A DNA stretch of 64,000 nucleotides from Lineus longissimus. Taxonomy: Eukaryota > Nemertea > Pilidiophora > Heteronemertea > Lineidae. The stretch covers positions 13,768,501-13,832,500 of the forward strand of contig NC_088311.1 in the NCBI RefSeq assembly GCF_910592395.1. The letters run 5' to 3'. Every line of letters starts with the position of its first letter. Positions within the stretch are counted from its first letter, which is position 1. The notes under the pieces are model-generated. The model saw only the letters and a program-made list of their open reading frames with translations, did no database searches and was not told the DNA's origin. The position numbers were made by a program, and so were the translations under genes. Shown piece by piece: positions 39,032-50,102 of the stretch.

Positions 39032-39690
39032 CCAGAAATCTCTAGCGATGCTGTTGCATCCGTCTGACCTCCCCCCTGGTTGTTGATATAAACCACAGCA
39101 CTAGTGTTATCAATTCTGATGAGCACATGTTTATTCCTCATGTTGCTGCAGAAGGCTTTGATTGTGAACAAAGCTGCTTTCAGCTCAAGTTCATTTATGT
39201 GCTTGTCTCTTTCTCTCACTGTCCAGTTTCCACCTGTGCGGGATTGCCCACAAGTGCCTCCCCAACCAATTTTGGAGGCATCAGAGGTGAGTTCAATTTC
39301 AGGTGCACCCCTTCTGATGGGGGCCTGGTTGTAAGGGGTGTTATGTAGCCACCACCTTAGATCATCACAGGCACCAGGCGGAATTTTAACTCTGGCTTCA
39401 TAGTTACCCTTATTCAGTTTCAAAACCTGGTTTTTGAGATTGTCGCATCTTCTGTAATAGAGTTTGCCATAAACTACAGTAGGGAAACTCGCCACCATTA
39501 GACCAACTGCTTCAGCAAGCTTCCTGATTTTTACATTGCTTTGATTTTCAAGGACAAACATGAAGCATTGTATCATTTTTTCTATCCTTTCTTCTGTTAG
39601 AGACACAACCATTTTTACTGAGTTTATAACCACCCCCAAATGGATTCTCTCCTGTTCAGGGTCTAGCATAGATTTCACAGGGTGCACCAC
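38974..39690 (-). pseudogene. DIRS RNase H
   Basis: The frame opens with RT connection sequence (MLDPEQERIHLGVVINS), then RNase H with EIELTSDASKIGWGG (first Asp), HINELELKAALFTIKAF (Glu) and VLIRIDNTSAVVYINNQGG (Asp). All three acidic sites are visible. It degrades the RNA strand during reverse transcription. The frame continues the RT at its N-terminal side after a shift near 39690. Confidence 0.85.
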
Positions 39691-40430
39691 CCAACCTGCT
39701 TTATCAGAGTAATCAAATGTTTCCCTAACATTGGCTTTGCAGCTGTTTTTACTACCTACAAGGAAGGAGTCATCAATGAAGGAAGAGTTAAGATGCCCTT
39801 TTTTCCTCAGTTCAGAAAAGAATACTCTGGTTACTTTAGTAAATATTCTAGGAGCTGAAGCGAGACCATTAGGTAGGCAAGTGTATTGCAGGAGCTGGTT
39901 TTACCATTGGAATCTGAGGTATTTTCGATCAGCCTCTCTAGGACGGAGTAGTAAACATCCTTCCAATCTATAGATGCCATGTAACAGTGGGGATAAACCA
40001 GGTCTAGTACAGACTGGAGAGTGTCCATCTTGAAATGTCTGTACTTGATATGCTTAATCAGCTCAGTGAGATCTAGAATGATTCTAATGCTGCCATCTTT
40101 CTTGTCTCTAGTGAAAATATTTGAAATGTATTCACCAGGCGAGTGTTTAACTTCCTCAATGATGCCTCTCCTGATCATGGATGCGATTTCAGTGTCAATT
40201 TTAACCCGCTTTTCACCTTTGAACCCAAAAGGTTTAGGAATTTTTTCTTGAAAAGGTTGGGTTTCAAATTCTAAGACAACAACACTAATCAAGGACAGGA
40301 TACCTCTGTCAGTGGTGAGAGTTTTCAAGAAGTCAAAATGTTCCCTCAATCTACCAGCTTGAAAGTTCTTTACATTATGAGTGGCACGTTCTTTAGCGTA
40401 GCTTAGAAAACCTTCAAATTTAGATCTGCT
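39691..40430 (-). pseudogene. DIRS reverse transcriptase
   Basis: Frame 39831-40349 contains the fingers (MIRRGIIEEVKHSPGEYISN, RDKKDGSIRIILDLTELI) and CYMASIDWKDVYYSV with the first catalytic Asp. The F-I-D-D catalytic box (SFIDDSFLVG) is readable around 39762-39790 in a different frame. At least two breaks lie between. The 5' portion is separated from gag by the insertion starting at 40440. Confidence 0.8.
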
Positions 40431-40439
40431 TACCTTTTT

Positions 40440-43134
40440 AGCTCACCTCTTAGCAGAGGTGAGCCTATCCCATACCGTGGCGTCCGGCGTCCGTCGTCGT
40501 CGTCGTTGTCGTCATCGTCGTCGTCGTCGTCCGTCGTCCGTTAGCAGGGCACGTTTCGTAACTGTTAAAGCTATTGAGTTGAAACTTGGTACACATGTAC
40601 CCTTATGTAATGACACCTTGGAGACCAAGTTTCGGTCCGATTCGTTTCATGGTTTGGCCACCAGGGGGCCAAACGTTAAAAGTGAAAATATGCAATATCT
40701 CCCTTAATAGTAATCGGGAAATTGTGAAAAAAATATGGTAGGTACTTCTAGCGAAGGTGCATCATATATCCTCGGGGTTTTTGATTTGACCTCCTTTTCA
40801 AGGTCACAGAGGTCAAAGTTTGTTGATTCACTGAACAGTAGCATGTTTCCTATCTATTTTAGCTAGAAGGTTTTAAACCAGTGTGGACATGTATCTGGGG
40901 ATTCTCCATTCCACCCCTAAAATTTCGGGTGTTCGGACATCAAATATGGCCGCCAGGCAGCCATCTTGAAAAATAAACAGTACTATTACTCCGAAACTAA
41001 TGATCGGATTGCAACCAAATTTGATCTGGATGTATATCAATGTACTCTCTACTAAATCCTTGATTTTTAGCTCACCTGTCAGGTGAGCTAATACGATACT
41101 ACAAGTATGGAAGACAGCCATTTTATGAATTTGAAGCGAGACGAAGAAGGAATTAAATCACCTTGAATCAATGCTAAAATTTAATCATCCGCTCTTCGGA
41201 TGAGGTCATATGTGTTGATTACATTCTTGTGATCGGTTTGAGATGATTAGTTTGTCCTCATTGCCGGTTGTTTTAGAAAATTTTGACTGTGATTGGAAGG
41301 TAAAATGAGAAACTTGTCACACTGTTCTTCGGCTTGGAATGGGGATAGTCAATGCAGAGCCAGTTGGTACAAGCTGCCTTGCGAATTGGGGTGGCGTAAT
41401 AATACTGTGGAAGAACAATAAAATGATGAATTGTAGCAGTGTGTGTCAGAAATTATGTGATTTCCATTGCATTTGACGATCCCAAAGTTTCGAGAGTATG
41501 GCAAAATGGCGCCTGTCGTCATTGGAGATTAGCGTGAAGCCGGAACCTTTCGTTACAATGTGGGCTTTTAAACACAAGTTAATGGTTTATAATCACCCAG
41601 ACGCTACTCATTAGGTAAACCTCTACTAAAAACACTTGCTTTAATTTTTGTAAACATGTCACGAGTGCTTAAAAAGAACCATTTTTGTGATCATTTTTCG
41701 TCGCTGTAGAAATGTACACAGTCAGAGTCAGTCAGTCAGTGTGTCAACACAACAACGGTGTTACTGTTAGTATACACATGAATCCATGATACACGGAGAC
41801 ACGAATGTAAACATTTGCCTGTTGGGTCGGAAGGAGTTCACCGTTACCGATCACTGCCCCAAGAAAGGTAATCTGAGCTGGTTGACTAAAGTAGATGATG
41901 ATAATGATGAAAATGTAGCACAGCTGTCATCAGTGCTTTTATAGTTAGGCCTATAGTCGGATTTCTTCAAAGTTTGGTTTTTCTTGAATCTAATTTCGGG
42001 ACCCAACACAATTTCCAGGTTAGAGATTTGCAAATTATAAAGAAAAAAATTGTTACCTTTGGAGCCCTTTGGCCATTTTTGGGGAATCTGGAGGGCCCGA
42101 TTTTTTTTGATGGATAGTTCTAAATGAAACTTGACAGCTTTAAAGATACACACGAAAAAAAATTAACCTGAACATTTCAGCAAAATGCATCCAGAAATAA
42201 GCAGTACAGAGGAGAAAATGTCAAAATCAATACACTACGTCAATGTACACCAATACATACAAAAAAAATTATTTCGTAACCATGGTTACTGAAATATGAA
42301 AATCCTCTTGGGTCCCGAAATTAGATTCAAGAAAAACCAAACTTTGAAGAAATCGGCCCAGTAGTTTTTGCGCAGCGGCCCAAAAAGGCAGTGACATTTA
42401 CTTATGAATCCGACTATACACCTTTCCAGAAATGGGGCGCTGAGTGTCCGAAATAGTGATGTCATAAGGGGAAACTAGGCCTTATGGTGGAGGGACAAAG
42501 GAGATAGTCATGGTTGACCAACACACTTGAATGCCTTTAATGACGGACAAGGGGGAAAAAGTTAGTTCCAATGCAAGCAACCAATTTTGGGAAGCATGTA
42601 TAGGGCTGTCTTGTAACTATGTTATTGTCTCAAAAATGAATACAAACTGCTACCTAGTTACTCAGTGCATCATATTCTATACTGTGCATTCCTTGCTTCA
42701 ATTGTTCTTGTATCATATTTTTCAACATTTCTCTCTAATCGCAAGCCGAGGATAAATACTCCTTTCAAGATAGCGTAATCACACGCAATTCCACGGGTAC
42801 ATCCCATTCATTTGAAATTTCGGCCAATGACAGCAGGTTTTACAAAATGTAAATGCGCTGTTTATTTTCAATAGTCACTGAATAGCTAAGACACATGTAA
42901 ACCCGTCTTAATTGGCCAGAAAACATCTCTCAGCTTCTCCCACAAATAACGATTCACTTATTCCAACGTCAGTAACATGTGCACGCGGAAAACAATACGA
43001 CTAACTCCACTTTTTCAAGACAAACCACACCATCCAACAACTATTGCATGATTAACCCCTAACAATGACAAGTTCTTCCTCATACTCTCCCTTTCATATC
43101 GACAGGTGAGCACAATGGCCCTGGCCATTTCATT
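40440..43134. mobile_element. Hairpin-ended non-coding repeat inside the DIRS element
   Basis: It begins with a hairpin (AGCTCACCTCT, TAGC, AGAGGTGAGC at 40440-40464) and a GTC triplet tract, and ends with AGGTGAGCACAATGGCCCTG and CCATTTCATT. The same start and end bound 53447-54592. Similar TTACYTTTT sequence flanks both sides, a candidate duplication. A second hairpin (AGCTCACCTG, T, CAGGTGAGCT) sits at 41069-41089. No protein frame is recognisable. Type of transposition unknown. Confidence 0.6.
41960..42354. repeat. 46-bp perfect inverted repeat
   Basis: Positions 41960-42005 and 42309-42354 are exact reverse complements (start GATTTCTTCAAAGTTTGG), with a spacer of 303 bases. TATAGTCGGATT upstream of the left arm is also mirrored at about 42408-42420. 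The pair could be a foldback element within the larger hairpin-ended repeat. Confidence 0.85.
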
Positions 43135-44439
43135 TACTTTTTGTGTTTGAACTGTTTCTGGAAGTGGTTCTTGTCCTTCTTGAAACCAGGTTGACCCATT
43201 TTTTGGAATTGGTTCTGGGGGAACTGGTTCTGGTGGTAACTCATTTGGGCCTGAGTCTGCTGGTTCCCCCACCATCCTTCCCCCTGATGGGGAAAGGCAC
43301 GTTGCATACCTTGACCATAGGCATAGCCGTAGTTATATGGTAAGTATCCTTGTCGACTCTGAGTCGGGAAATTAGTGCCAGGATTAGCCATTGCCATCTG
43401 GGGAGCAAATTTTGTTTTTTTCCTGGAAGCCCCGCCTTGGCTTTCACTATTCTGCCTTTTGCCTGCTCGAGCCATTTTCCCAAATTCGGTTCCCATATTT
43501 TTTCCCCCTCCATAAGCTCCTTTATATTTTGCTGGAGGTCGGGGCTGAAGAGTAGGTTCGACTCCTCCTTGACTTTGTTCGTGATCTTGCGGACCCCCAG
43601 CAGGGCACGTTTAATGGCGGCACGCCTGTAGAAGTTCAGTCCTTGCATAGCACTTCCAAGGATGGCGAGGCCATCCATGGCCATCTTAATAACCTGAGAC
43701 GAGTCAGCATGCTGCCCCTCACGTCTAGCTTTGTAGATCAAGTCCACCACCTGAGTGAAAGGGATAGCACTCTTAGCAATCTTAGTGCCCACCTTAGCGA
43801 TACTAATGTCATTAAGTTTATCAGACACCTTTTTCTCTGCATGTAAGAGGTCCCAAATCTCTTGATTGACCTTAGGGGACACAATGTTATCGCAATTTTC
43901 TGGACGCAAGTATTTCTCGTTCAGGCATTTAGTTTTATCATCAGTCATATGATTGGCAAACAGTTTGTTTATTAGATCAGCTCCTCACCCAGCTCCTCCT
44001 CCGGGGATAGCAGATCCTGTTGAAGCTCGAGAAGGAGAGGGTCTGTCCCTTCATCCTTTAGTGGCTCATCCTCTGGCAGATCACCAAGCAACTCATCGAG
44101 TTCCCGATCCACCGTCTCCGAATGCTGAGGGGACGGATTTCCGTCGGCCATGCTCATGGACGACGTGTTGACCGTGTTGTTGTTGGCTGAAGTACGTGAA
44201 GAATCACGGTCCGCCAAAGGCAACTGACTGCGTGACCCTGCCGCAGCAGGCGCAGTCTGAGATTTAGCAGTGTTGTTAGACATTTTCGCTGCTTTTGACG
44301 CGCTGGCTTTTGCTTTTTCCCCCTCAAAAATCGCCTTTGCAAGGTTGAATTCCCGCATCGTGCGCAATGGCGGCAAACCAAGCGTCAATACGAAAACGAG
44401 GCAGGGGATCCCCCAAGCTGCTTCGAATGGATTTACCAA
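43134..44439 (-). pseudogene. DIRS gag, broken into three frames
   Basis: Frame 43972-44439 gives an N-terminal Ala/Ser-rich and then acidic region (VDRELDELLGDLPEDEPLKD); frame 43241-43948 the central helical part (YLRPENCDNIVSPKVNQEIW); frame 43134-43496 a Gly/Gln/Asn-rich basic tail ending in QKQFKHKK. The P-x-N-C-x-x-L/I-x-x-P-x-V-N-x-x-I-W pattern is typical of DIRS Gag. Stops near 43960 and a shift near 43500 separate the frames. Confidence 0.7.
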
Positions 44440-44720
44440 TTCAGGCTAAGTTCTCGGCCTAGCCAAGGTAATCCAATAGTTTTATGGTTTATTTCTTACC
44501 TGTTAAAGTTATTCTGACAATTTATCTCATCACCTTCGCAGGGTGATAGTCAAAAGACGAAGAAATTTTGTATGTAATCGGCACATTTTGGGTAACCATC
44601 TCGGAGCTGCCATCTTGGCGCGTGAAGTGCATTATGGGTAGAGCTGCGCGCGCATCTCACGTAATCTCCAAGAGTCAGCTGATTGGGTAGAACCAGCATT
44701 TTTCCTGGTGAGAAAAGGCA
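44440..44720. repeat. Terminal region of the first DIRS element
   Basis: Contains GTGCATTATGGGTAGAGCTG followed by CGCGCGCATCTCACGTAATC, the inverse of the block at 37079-37130, and TTGGGTAGAACCAG mirroring TGGTAGAATC of the other end. It marks the outer end of the element. The exact terminal base is uncertain by some tens of bases. Confidence 0.55.
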
Positions 44721-44744
44721 ACAGAGTGAGAGGACAGCGCCCAT

Positions 44745-45595
44745 CAACAATAATAGTCCATATTTATATAGCGCTTCTCATTACGATAATATGATGTTAA
44801 AGCGCTACTCCCCCAAAGCCTTTCTAAATAGCCAGGTTTTCAACTCCCCTTTGAAGGATACAATAGAGTCAAGTGAAAGTCCGGTGGCAGCTGGTTCCAC
44901 AAGCGGGCTGCACCAACAGCAAAACACCTGTCACCATAAGAGGTTCTGGTCCTGCTGATGTGCAGCTTCCTACCGCTTGTGGCACGAGTTTGTCTTTGAC
45001 TGCAAAGATTCCGTACTAGCTCGGAAAGGTACGCTGGTGCACTTCCTTGTACAATCTTGTGAGTGGTTGCAAGTATCTTGAAATCAATTCGCTGCTGAAT
45101 GGAAAGCCAATGCAAAGAGCGCAGAACGGGAGCAATGTGGTCACGCTTGCGCGTTCTTGACACAACCATTGCTGCCGCGTTCTGCACTCTTTGCAATGGA
45201 GCCACTGTTGTTTTTGGTAGACCATAGAGAAGGGCGTTGTTGTAATTTAATCTTTACATTGCTAGTGCCTGGACCAGCCTCTTTGCACTGTTCACATCGA
45301 GATATTTGCGGATGCGGCCAATGTTGTGGAGGTTGGCCATGAATTCGGTTTTAGGGCCATTCAAACAGAGATTGTTCTCCAGAAGCCAACTCCTTACACT
45401 CTGGATGTATGATTCAATGTTGTCCACAGTAGATACCTCTTGGACCAAATCACTACGAGGAAAAATTCCAAGCAGCTGATTGTCGTCAGCTAACATTTCA
45501 TAAGAATGCACCTTGCATGACCTCATAACATCCCCCAGTGGCAATGTATAAACATTAAACAGCACTGGGCCCAGTACCGATCCTTGCGGTACACC
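44745..45595 (-). mobile_element. 5'-truncated CR1-type LINE fragment
   Basis: The minus strand begins at about 45595 with [16 protein letters not shown], passes [11 protein letters not shown] (the Y-A-D-D box with Tyr changed to Leu), then LQRVQNAAAMVVSRTRKRDH and LHWLSIQQRIDFKILATTHK, and ends with RLWNQLP and a TTTATATAGCGC 3' block. Two frames (45254-45565 and 44840-45205) are joined by a break near 45230. It cuts into BEL/Pao integrase sequence at its 5' side. Confidence 0.8.
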
Positions 45596-45700
45596 GGTAG
45601 GCCTTGAATAGGCCTTGAATTTATGCAGGCCTCAACTTGGCAGAGACTGGTTTCCAGTTCACATCTCAGTGTTCTCGCCAGGATTTCAATCAAACGGGGC
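45596..45700 (-). pseudogene. BEL/Pao integrase core fragment
   Basis: The minus strand reads [25 protein letters not shown], in part, a pattern (E-L-x-T-x-L-x-x-V-E-A-x-I-N-S-R-P) found at the end of the Pao integrase core, which here abuts the LINE's truncated 5' end. It probably belongs with the C-terminal fragment at 36485-36960, now 8.6 kb away. Confidence 0.65.
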
Positions 45701-47487
45701 ACAGCTGGCCAGCTCCTATAATGCGCTGCAGGCGCATTTTTGGCGGGGGGGTCCGGGGGCCCTCCCCCGCAAAAATTTTGAAACCTAGATGCTCTGAGGT
45801 GCAATTTCAGGCCTAATTCTGATGATATAAAACGACATTGCAGCGTTAGTATCGTAGGCAAAACATTTTGCTTCACGGCAATTTACGGCGTCGGCGGGAG
45901 GGACGCATGGCGGGGTATCCATGTAAATACTAGTATTCAAACCGTTACATACGCAGGGCTGTTTACTACTTGTACGTTTCAACCGTATTTTGTATGTTTT
46001 CCGATGTTCGTGCACCGCTGTACGGTCGGGTACACCATATTATACGGAGAGATAAAAAGTCAGGTTGTGTTTGTACGGGCACTCAACATAAGATTAAGTG
46101 AAGTTGTACGAATAAAAAATTCACTGGTTCCAAAAAAAGTCTTTGATCCCCCTTGCCCTCCCCGCTTGCTCCCCGGACCCCGACATCGTCAAAGCACATG
46201 GTATTTTGTAACCAGATATCGGCGCCAAATATAGATGCACAGTAGCCAACTGAGCATCCCGCAGCCCGCGGATGCGCAGTAACCAACTGCGCAAGCCCTG
46301 TGCTACTTCATGATGACATGATGATGATCGACGATTCTGTACATGTACAATGTTAACTTTATTAAAAATTTGTAGAGGCCTTCTAGCGTAGATCGTAGGG
46401 CGAAAATGTTCCATCCTAAGCCGCCTTGCCGGATTTTTCACCGGCCAAGCCAAATAAAATTCACATATCTTCTCGTTTGATCCCGTTGTACCCTGTATAT
46501 CAATTGAAAGAGACTGCTGATTTTACGCCGACAGCAATTATCATCCACCTGCGGCACACCTGCAAGCACTCTCTTGACATAATTAAAAACAACCGCCCCC
46601 GCTCTGCCGCTAGCCGATCATACAGGTTCGCTTTTGTCCACTCCCTTGACCTCGTTGCCAAGGCTACGGGTGATTGTTATTGGCCGACAGTGGTCTGCCG
46701 GAACACGTGGATAGTAATGGTAGTAGGCCCTACTGTTGTACCGGGTAATTGAGATGGCTGGCAGTCGGGTTGCGGTGGGATAATGATCATTGAGTGACGG
46801 CGGAATGTTTGTATGCGATATTTACGGCTGTGTTTGTGTAACTATTGGCTTGGATTTAAGCATGGCGGAGGTGAATTTAAAGAGGGCGGCTGCAAATTTA
46901 ACAGGGCGGGCTAATTTTAGACGGGGCGCATTTTCACTGCTCAAATTTAAACGGGACGCTACGAATACAAAACTCATCAGCCGTAAGTCGTTTAACAGCT
47001 AGCACCATTTATTCGCTTGACTATACACAGGAACTGAAAGACAATATATACAACATGAGTACAAATACACAATATATACAATCACAACACCACTTCGGAA
47101 AATACTTGACGGTTCAGCTTTAAACCTCAACAACCTGGCCAATACAAGTCACATACCCATACAAGTCAACCTCTCTACAGGCTGCATGTACACAATACAC
47201 TAGGCTCTTCAGCCTGCAGGCTTTACAATTGCTTGTACACAATACTACACACAAGCATGTCAGTTTCTCTACAAACTGCATAAACACCATAACACCTAGG
47301 CTCTCTACAGCCAGTACAAATAAACTACCATTAACTAACAGCTACAACTCACCCCAAGTTTCACTCTTGTTAACACACACTCTGAGAATGTCCTTCTCAT
47401 ACAGACAACAGCATCAAAATGGCCGAATACTGGCCAACCTGGCCACCTGATCAGTGGCTCCCCACTGACCAGTGGCTTAAACCCTAA
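45701..47487. other. Non-coding interval with unassigned repeats
   Basis: No supported gene. There is a G/C-rich patch at about 45730-45775 and a short degenerate tandem repeat at 46872-46960. The remainder, including 47000-47480 with many CACAATAC-type short words, has no recognisable coding content. Confidence 0.5.
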
Positions 47488-47733
47488 CTAAAACATGACA
47501 ACAACCGGATTTGTGACAGCATCTACCTTTTGACAGGGTATACCTTCACATTTCACAACCTTGGTCATATTTCTTAGACCAAAAATCCAGTGATCATATC
47601 TCAATGCAGGCATTACAGTCTCAACTCCAGCATGTTTCAGGAATTTGTGTTTGTCTTGGATCAAGAGCTTGGCAATGTGTCCTTTAGGCAGAATCACAGG
47701 ATGCTTTTCACCATATGTGACTCGCTCCACCAA
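47488..47733 (-). pseudogene. BEL/Pao integrase zinc-binding segment
   Basis: The open frame reads HPVILPKGHIAKLLIQDKH, then FLKHAGVETVMPALRYDHWI and KCEGIPCQK, the H-H-C-C segment of Pao integrases (H-x-x-x-H-x-G then W-I then C-x-x-C). It ends inside the left arm of the hairpin at 47712. It is likely part of the same minus-strand element as the RT at 48.7-50.1 kb. Confidence 0.75.
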
Positions 47734-47943
47734 AACTAGGCGCTTGTCGCATCTGAACTCGACAGGTTGATACGGACTTGTTGTTCATTTCCCTATTGTA
47801 GACCTTTTGTGGAATCTATATACGAACTGATTTGGTCACATTTCACAAAAGGTCTACAATAGGGAAATGAACAACAAGTCCGTATCAACCTGTCAAGTTC
47901 AGATGCGACAAGCGCCTAGTTTTGGTAGAGCGGGTCACATATG
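47712..47943. repeat. Long hairpin: 100-bp arms, 32-base loop
   Basis: Arms 47712-47811 and 47844-47943 are inverted copies with about three mismatches. The left arm lies at the upstream edge of the BEL/Pao integrase zinc segment, so the right arm is an inverted duplicate of BEL/Pao sequence. A transcript through it would form a long double-stranded stem. Confidence 0.9.
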
Positions 47944-48334
47944 ACAAGCTGGCAAGTTGCAACCGACCCTTGACTCTAAGTAGTCCATCATTTCCAATGA
48001 AGGGGTCAAGCTTTGCCAATGGAGAACTCTTAGATACTGCCTTATTCTTTCTATAGGTGCCAAGCTCTTAACCAAAACCCACACTCTGAATATGTTGTAA
48101 CAATCTAACCCTGCCAGCACTGATCTTGTCCGGAGATAACTCACCGAAACACTTCTGATCCGGTGTTCTCATGTTTGAAACAAACCTCTAGATCCATGCT
48201 GTAATTCCCATTGCTTCGAGAAATTTACCCTATCGTTCTACATTCAACATTCAGTACTGGTTCACAGGGCGACCATGACTCAGTTACAACCAAACCAGAT
48301 GCCCTTTCTGAGTCCAAGATTTGCAGAGAATTCT

Positions 48335-48612
48335 GGAAGTAAAAAAATAAAAAGGTCCTCTCATCGGGACTCGAACTCGAGACCTTTGCTTTTTTTTGCC
48401 AACACACTTATCCTCAAGGCCACTGGGCTGCTTGAAATGCCTGTCGTTTTATACGCCTTTATAGAATATGCAAACATTTGTGTGTAACCTTTGTTCGCCA
48501 TTCATATAAGATATATTTGCTGGCAGCAGTTCACAAGAAAGCCCCCCTAGCTCAGACGGTTAGAGCGTTCGTATTCTGAGCCCGAGTTCCCGGGTTCGAA
48601 TCCCTGGAGAAG
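48335..48612. other. Two opposed tRNA-like (SINE-type) Pol III modules
   Basis: On the + strand, 48541-48612 has an A box (TAGCTCAGACGGTTAGAGC) and a B box (GGTTCGAATCC) with a pairing D stem (GCTC/GAGC), but the acceptor and anticodon stems do not pair. On the minus strand, about 48430-48345 has TGGCCTTGAGGATAAG and GAGTTCGAGTCCCG at matching spacing, then T-rich termination-like sequence. Both look like tRNA-derived SINE heads, not working tRNA genes. Confidence 0.55.
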
Positions 48613-48718
48613 ATTTAGATTTTTTCTCTTCCATAATTCTCCGAGACTCTCCGCATCATCCTGTGGCTTGCTGGTTTGTGAAATCAAGCGCATCGAAGCA
48701 TTGGAGGTCTATCATGTT

Positions 48719-50102
48719 TCAGGCCGTATTCAGAAGGACCTTTCGATTGTTTGAATTTCTTACTATTGCCGCATGGGACGGTCTGGTTTTGTGCATGCAG
48801 TTCAGCTTTAAATCAGCAGGGTTTCCTATGCCAGGACAATGAGACCAGTATGAACTGTCTGTTAACTGTTGTATGTCAGAAACTCTTTTGGCAACAAAGG
48901 TTTTCCTCTGATCCCACCCAAGGTGACTGTTGAATCTGTAAGCAAAGTTAGGCATTTTCAGAGCTTTTATTACCACATCAAGCAACCTGGCAGTAAACAA
49001 CGCTCCGAGTAATTCAAGTCGAGGCAACGACACCTTTTTTTTGCCGGGGCTACCCTAGCTCTAGAAGCTACAAGACTCACATCATAGGTGCCATCTCCCT
49101 TATCAACTCGGAGATAAATAACAGAACCGTACCGTTTCATGGACGCATCACCAAAGTAGAACAACTCCATCTGATCAGCTTTCAAGCCAGACCATGCACA
49201 ACTGTAAAACACCTTGAGATTCGCCAACCACGGATTGTCTCCAGTCCCCCATACTCTCTGAAGAACACCTCAGTTACCTCTTCACTGTTTGAGTTACTCA
49301 TCGCAAGAGGGAACACACCTTCATCCATATCCTGGCTGCCATCTTGGTACAACTGACAAATTTCATTATCATAATCTGCACCAGTAAGCCAATCATCAAC
49401 TTACAGGTTATCTAACAATTCAGTTACAGCTCGAGATCTGGGTATGTGGCCAGGTGGTACTTTACAGTAGCATTCAGAAGGAACAGACTACATGTACAAC
49501 CAAAGGGAACCATCTGAAAGACATAAGTTTTGACATGACTATCTTCTTCCAAGAGGAATCGCACAGCATCCTGGTCTGTTCTACAAACTTTAATCTGGTG
49601 AAAAGCTTCTGTGATGTCTGCTGTTATACCTATCTGCCAGCGGCGAAACCTTATCAAAATGTCTAGTAAACTAGGTAAGAGCGAAGGTCCCGTTTCAAGA
49701 CAATCATTTAATGAGACACCATTAATCCCCTTCGCAGAGGCATCAAATACAGGTCTCACTTTTGTAGTGACCTTAGATTCCTTCACCACAGGCATATGAG
49801 GCATGTAAAACACATGTTGATTCAACATTGTCATCAGCCGGTTGTATTTGTCTGATGATGTCAGTAGATTCCATTTCTTGGAACACCTGCGCGTATCTTG
49901 ATTCCAAAATTTTGTTTTTAAATAACTTTCTGGTGAGACAATCAAGTCGCTTTTCAGCACATTTTCTGTTGTCTATCAAGTTCAACTCAGCAACATTGTC
50001 TTTCCAGGACAGAGTAACCTCGTACCTTAAACTTAATTGAACTGTTGAACTTTGCCAAGACAGCATCAGCACAGCCACTGTCATGCTCACCAGATATACC
50101 AC
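48719..50102 (-). pseudogene. BEL/Pao reverse transcriptase and RNase H
   Basis: Frames 49773-50102 and 49424-49960 encode RT: KVRPVFDASAKGINGVSLND, then IGITADITEAFHQIKV with the first Asp, then FGCTCSLFLLNAT. The catalytic Y-V-D-D box reads stop-V-D-D, with TAA at 49401-49403. Frames 48970-49227 and 48719-49033 give RNase H (FYFGDASMKRYGSVIYL, then SLPRLELLGALFTARLL). Frames shift several times. Order and strand match the integrase pieces at 47.5 and 45.6 kb. Confidence 0.85.

Larger units (their letters stand above)
36995..44720 (-). mobile_element. DIRS-type tyrosine-recombinase retrotransposon (first)
   Basis: Minus-strand order is gag, reverse transcriptase, RNase H, then tyrosine recombinase, with no integrase. 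The ends share an inverted block (GAGATTACGTGAGATGCGCG at 37079 onward and its complement at about 44633-44670), as in DIRS1-like elements with inverted terminal repeats. A 2.7-kb unrelated repeat interrupts it at 40440-43134. Several frames are broken. Confidence 0.8.

Noticed and set aside
43143-43846. Plus-strand frames at the DIRS gag
   Set aside because: They are shadows of the minus-strand gag and lack domains.
48541-48612. A functional tRNA gene
   Set aside because: A and B boxes are good but the acceptor stem does not pair and the anticodon stem is poor, so a SINE head is more likely.
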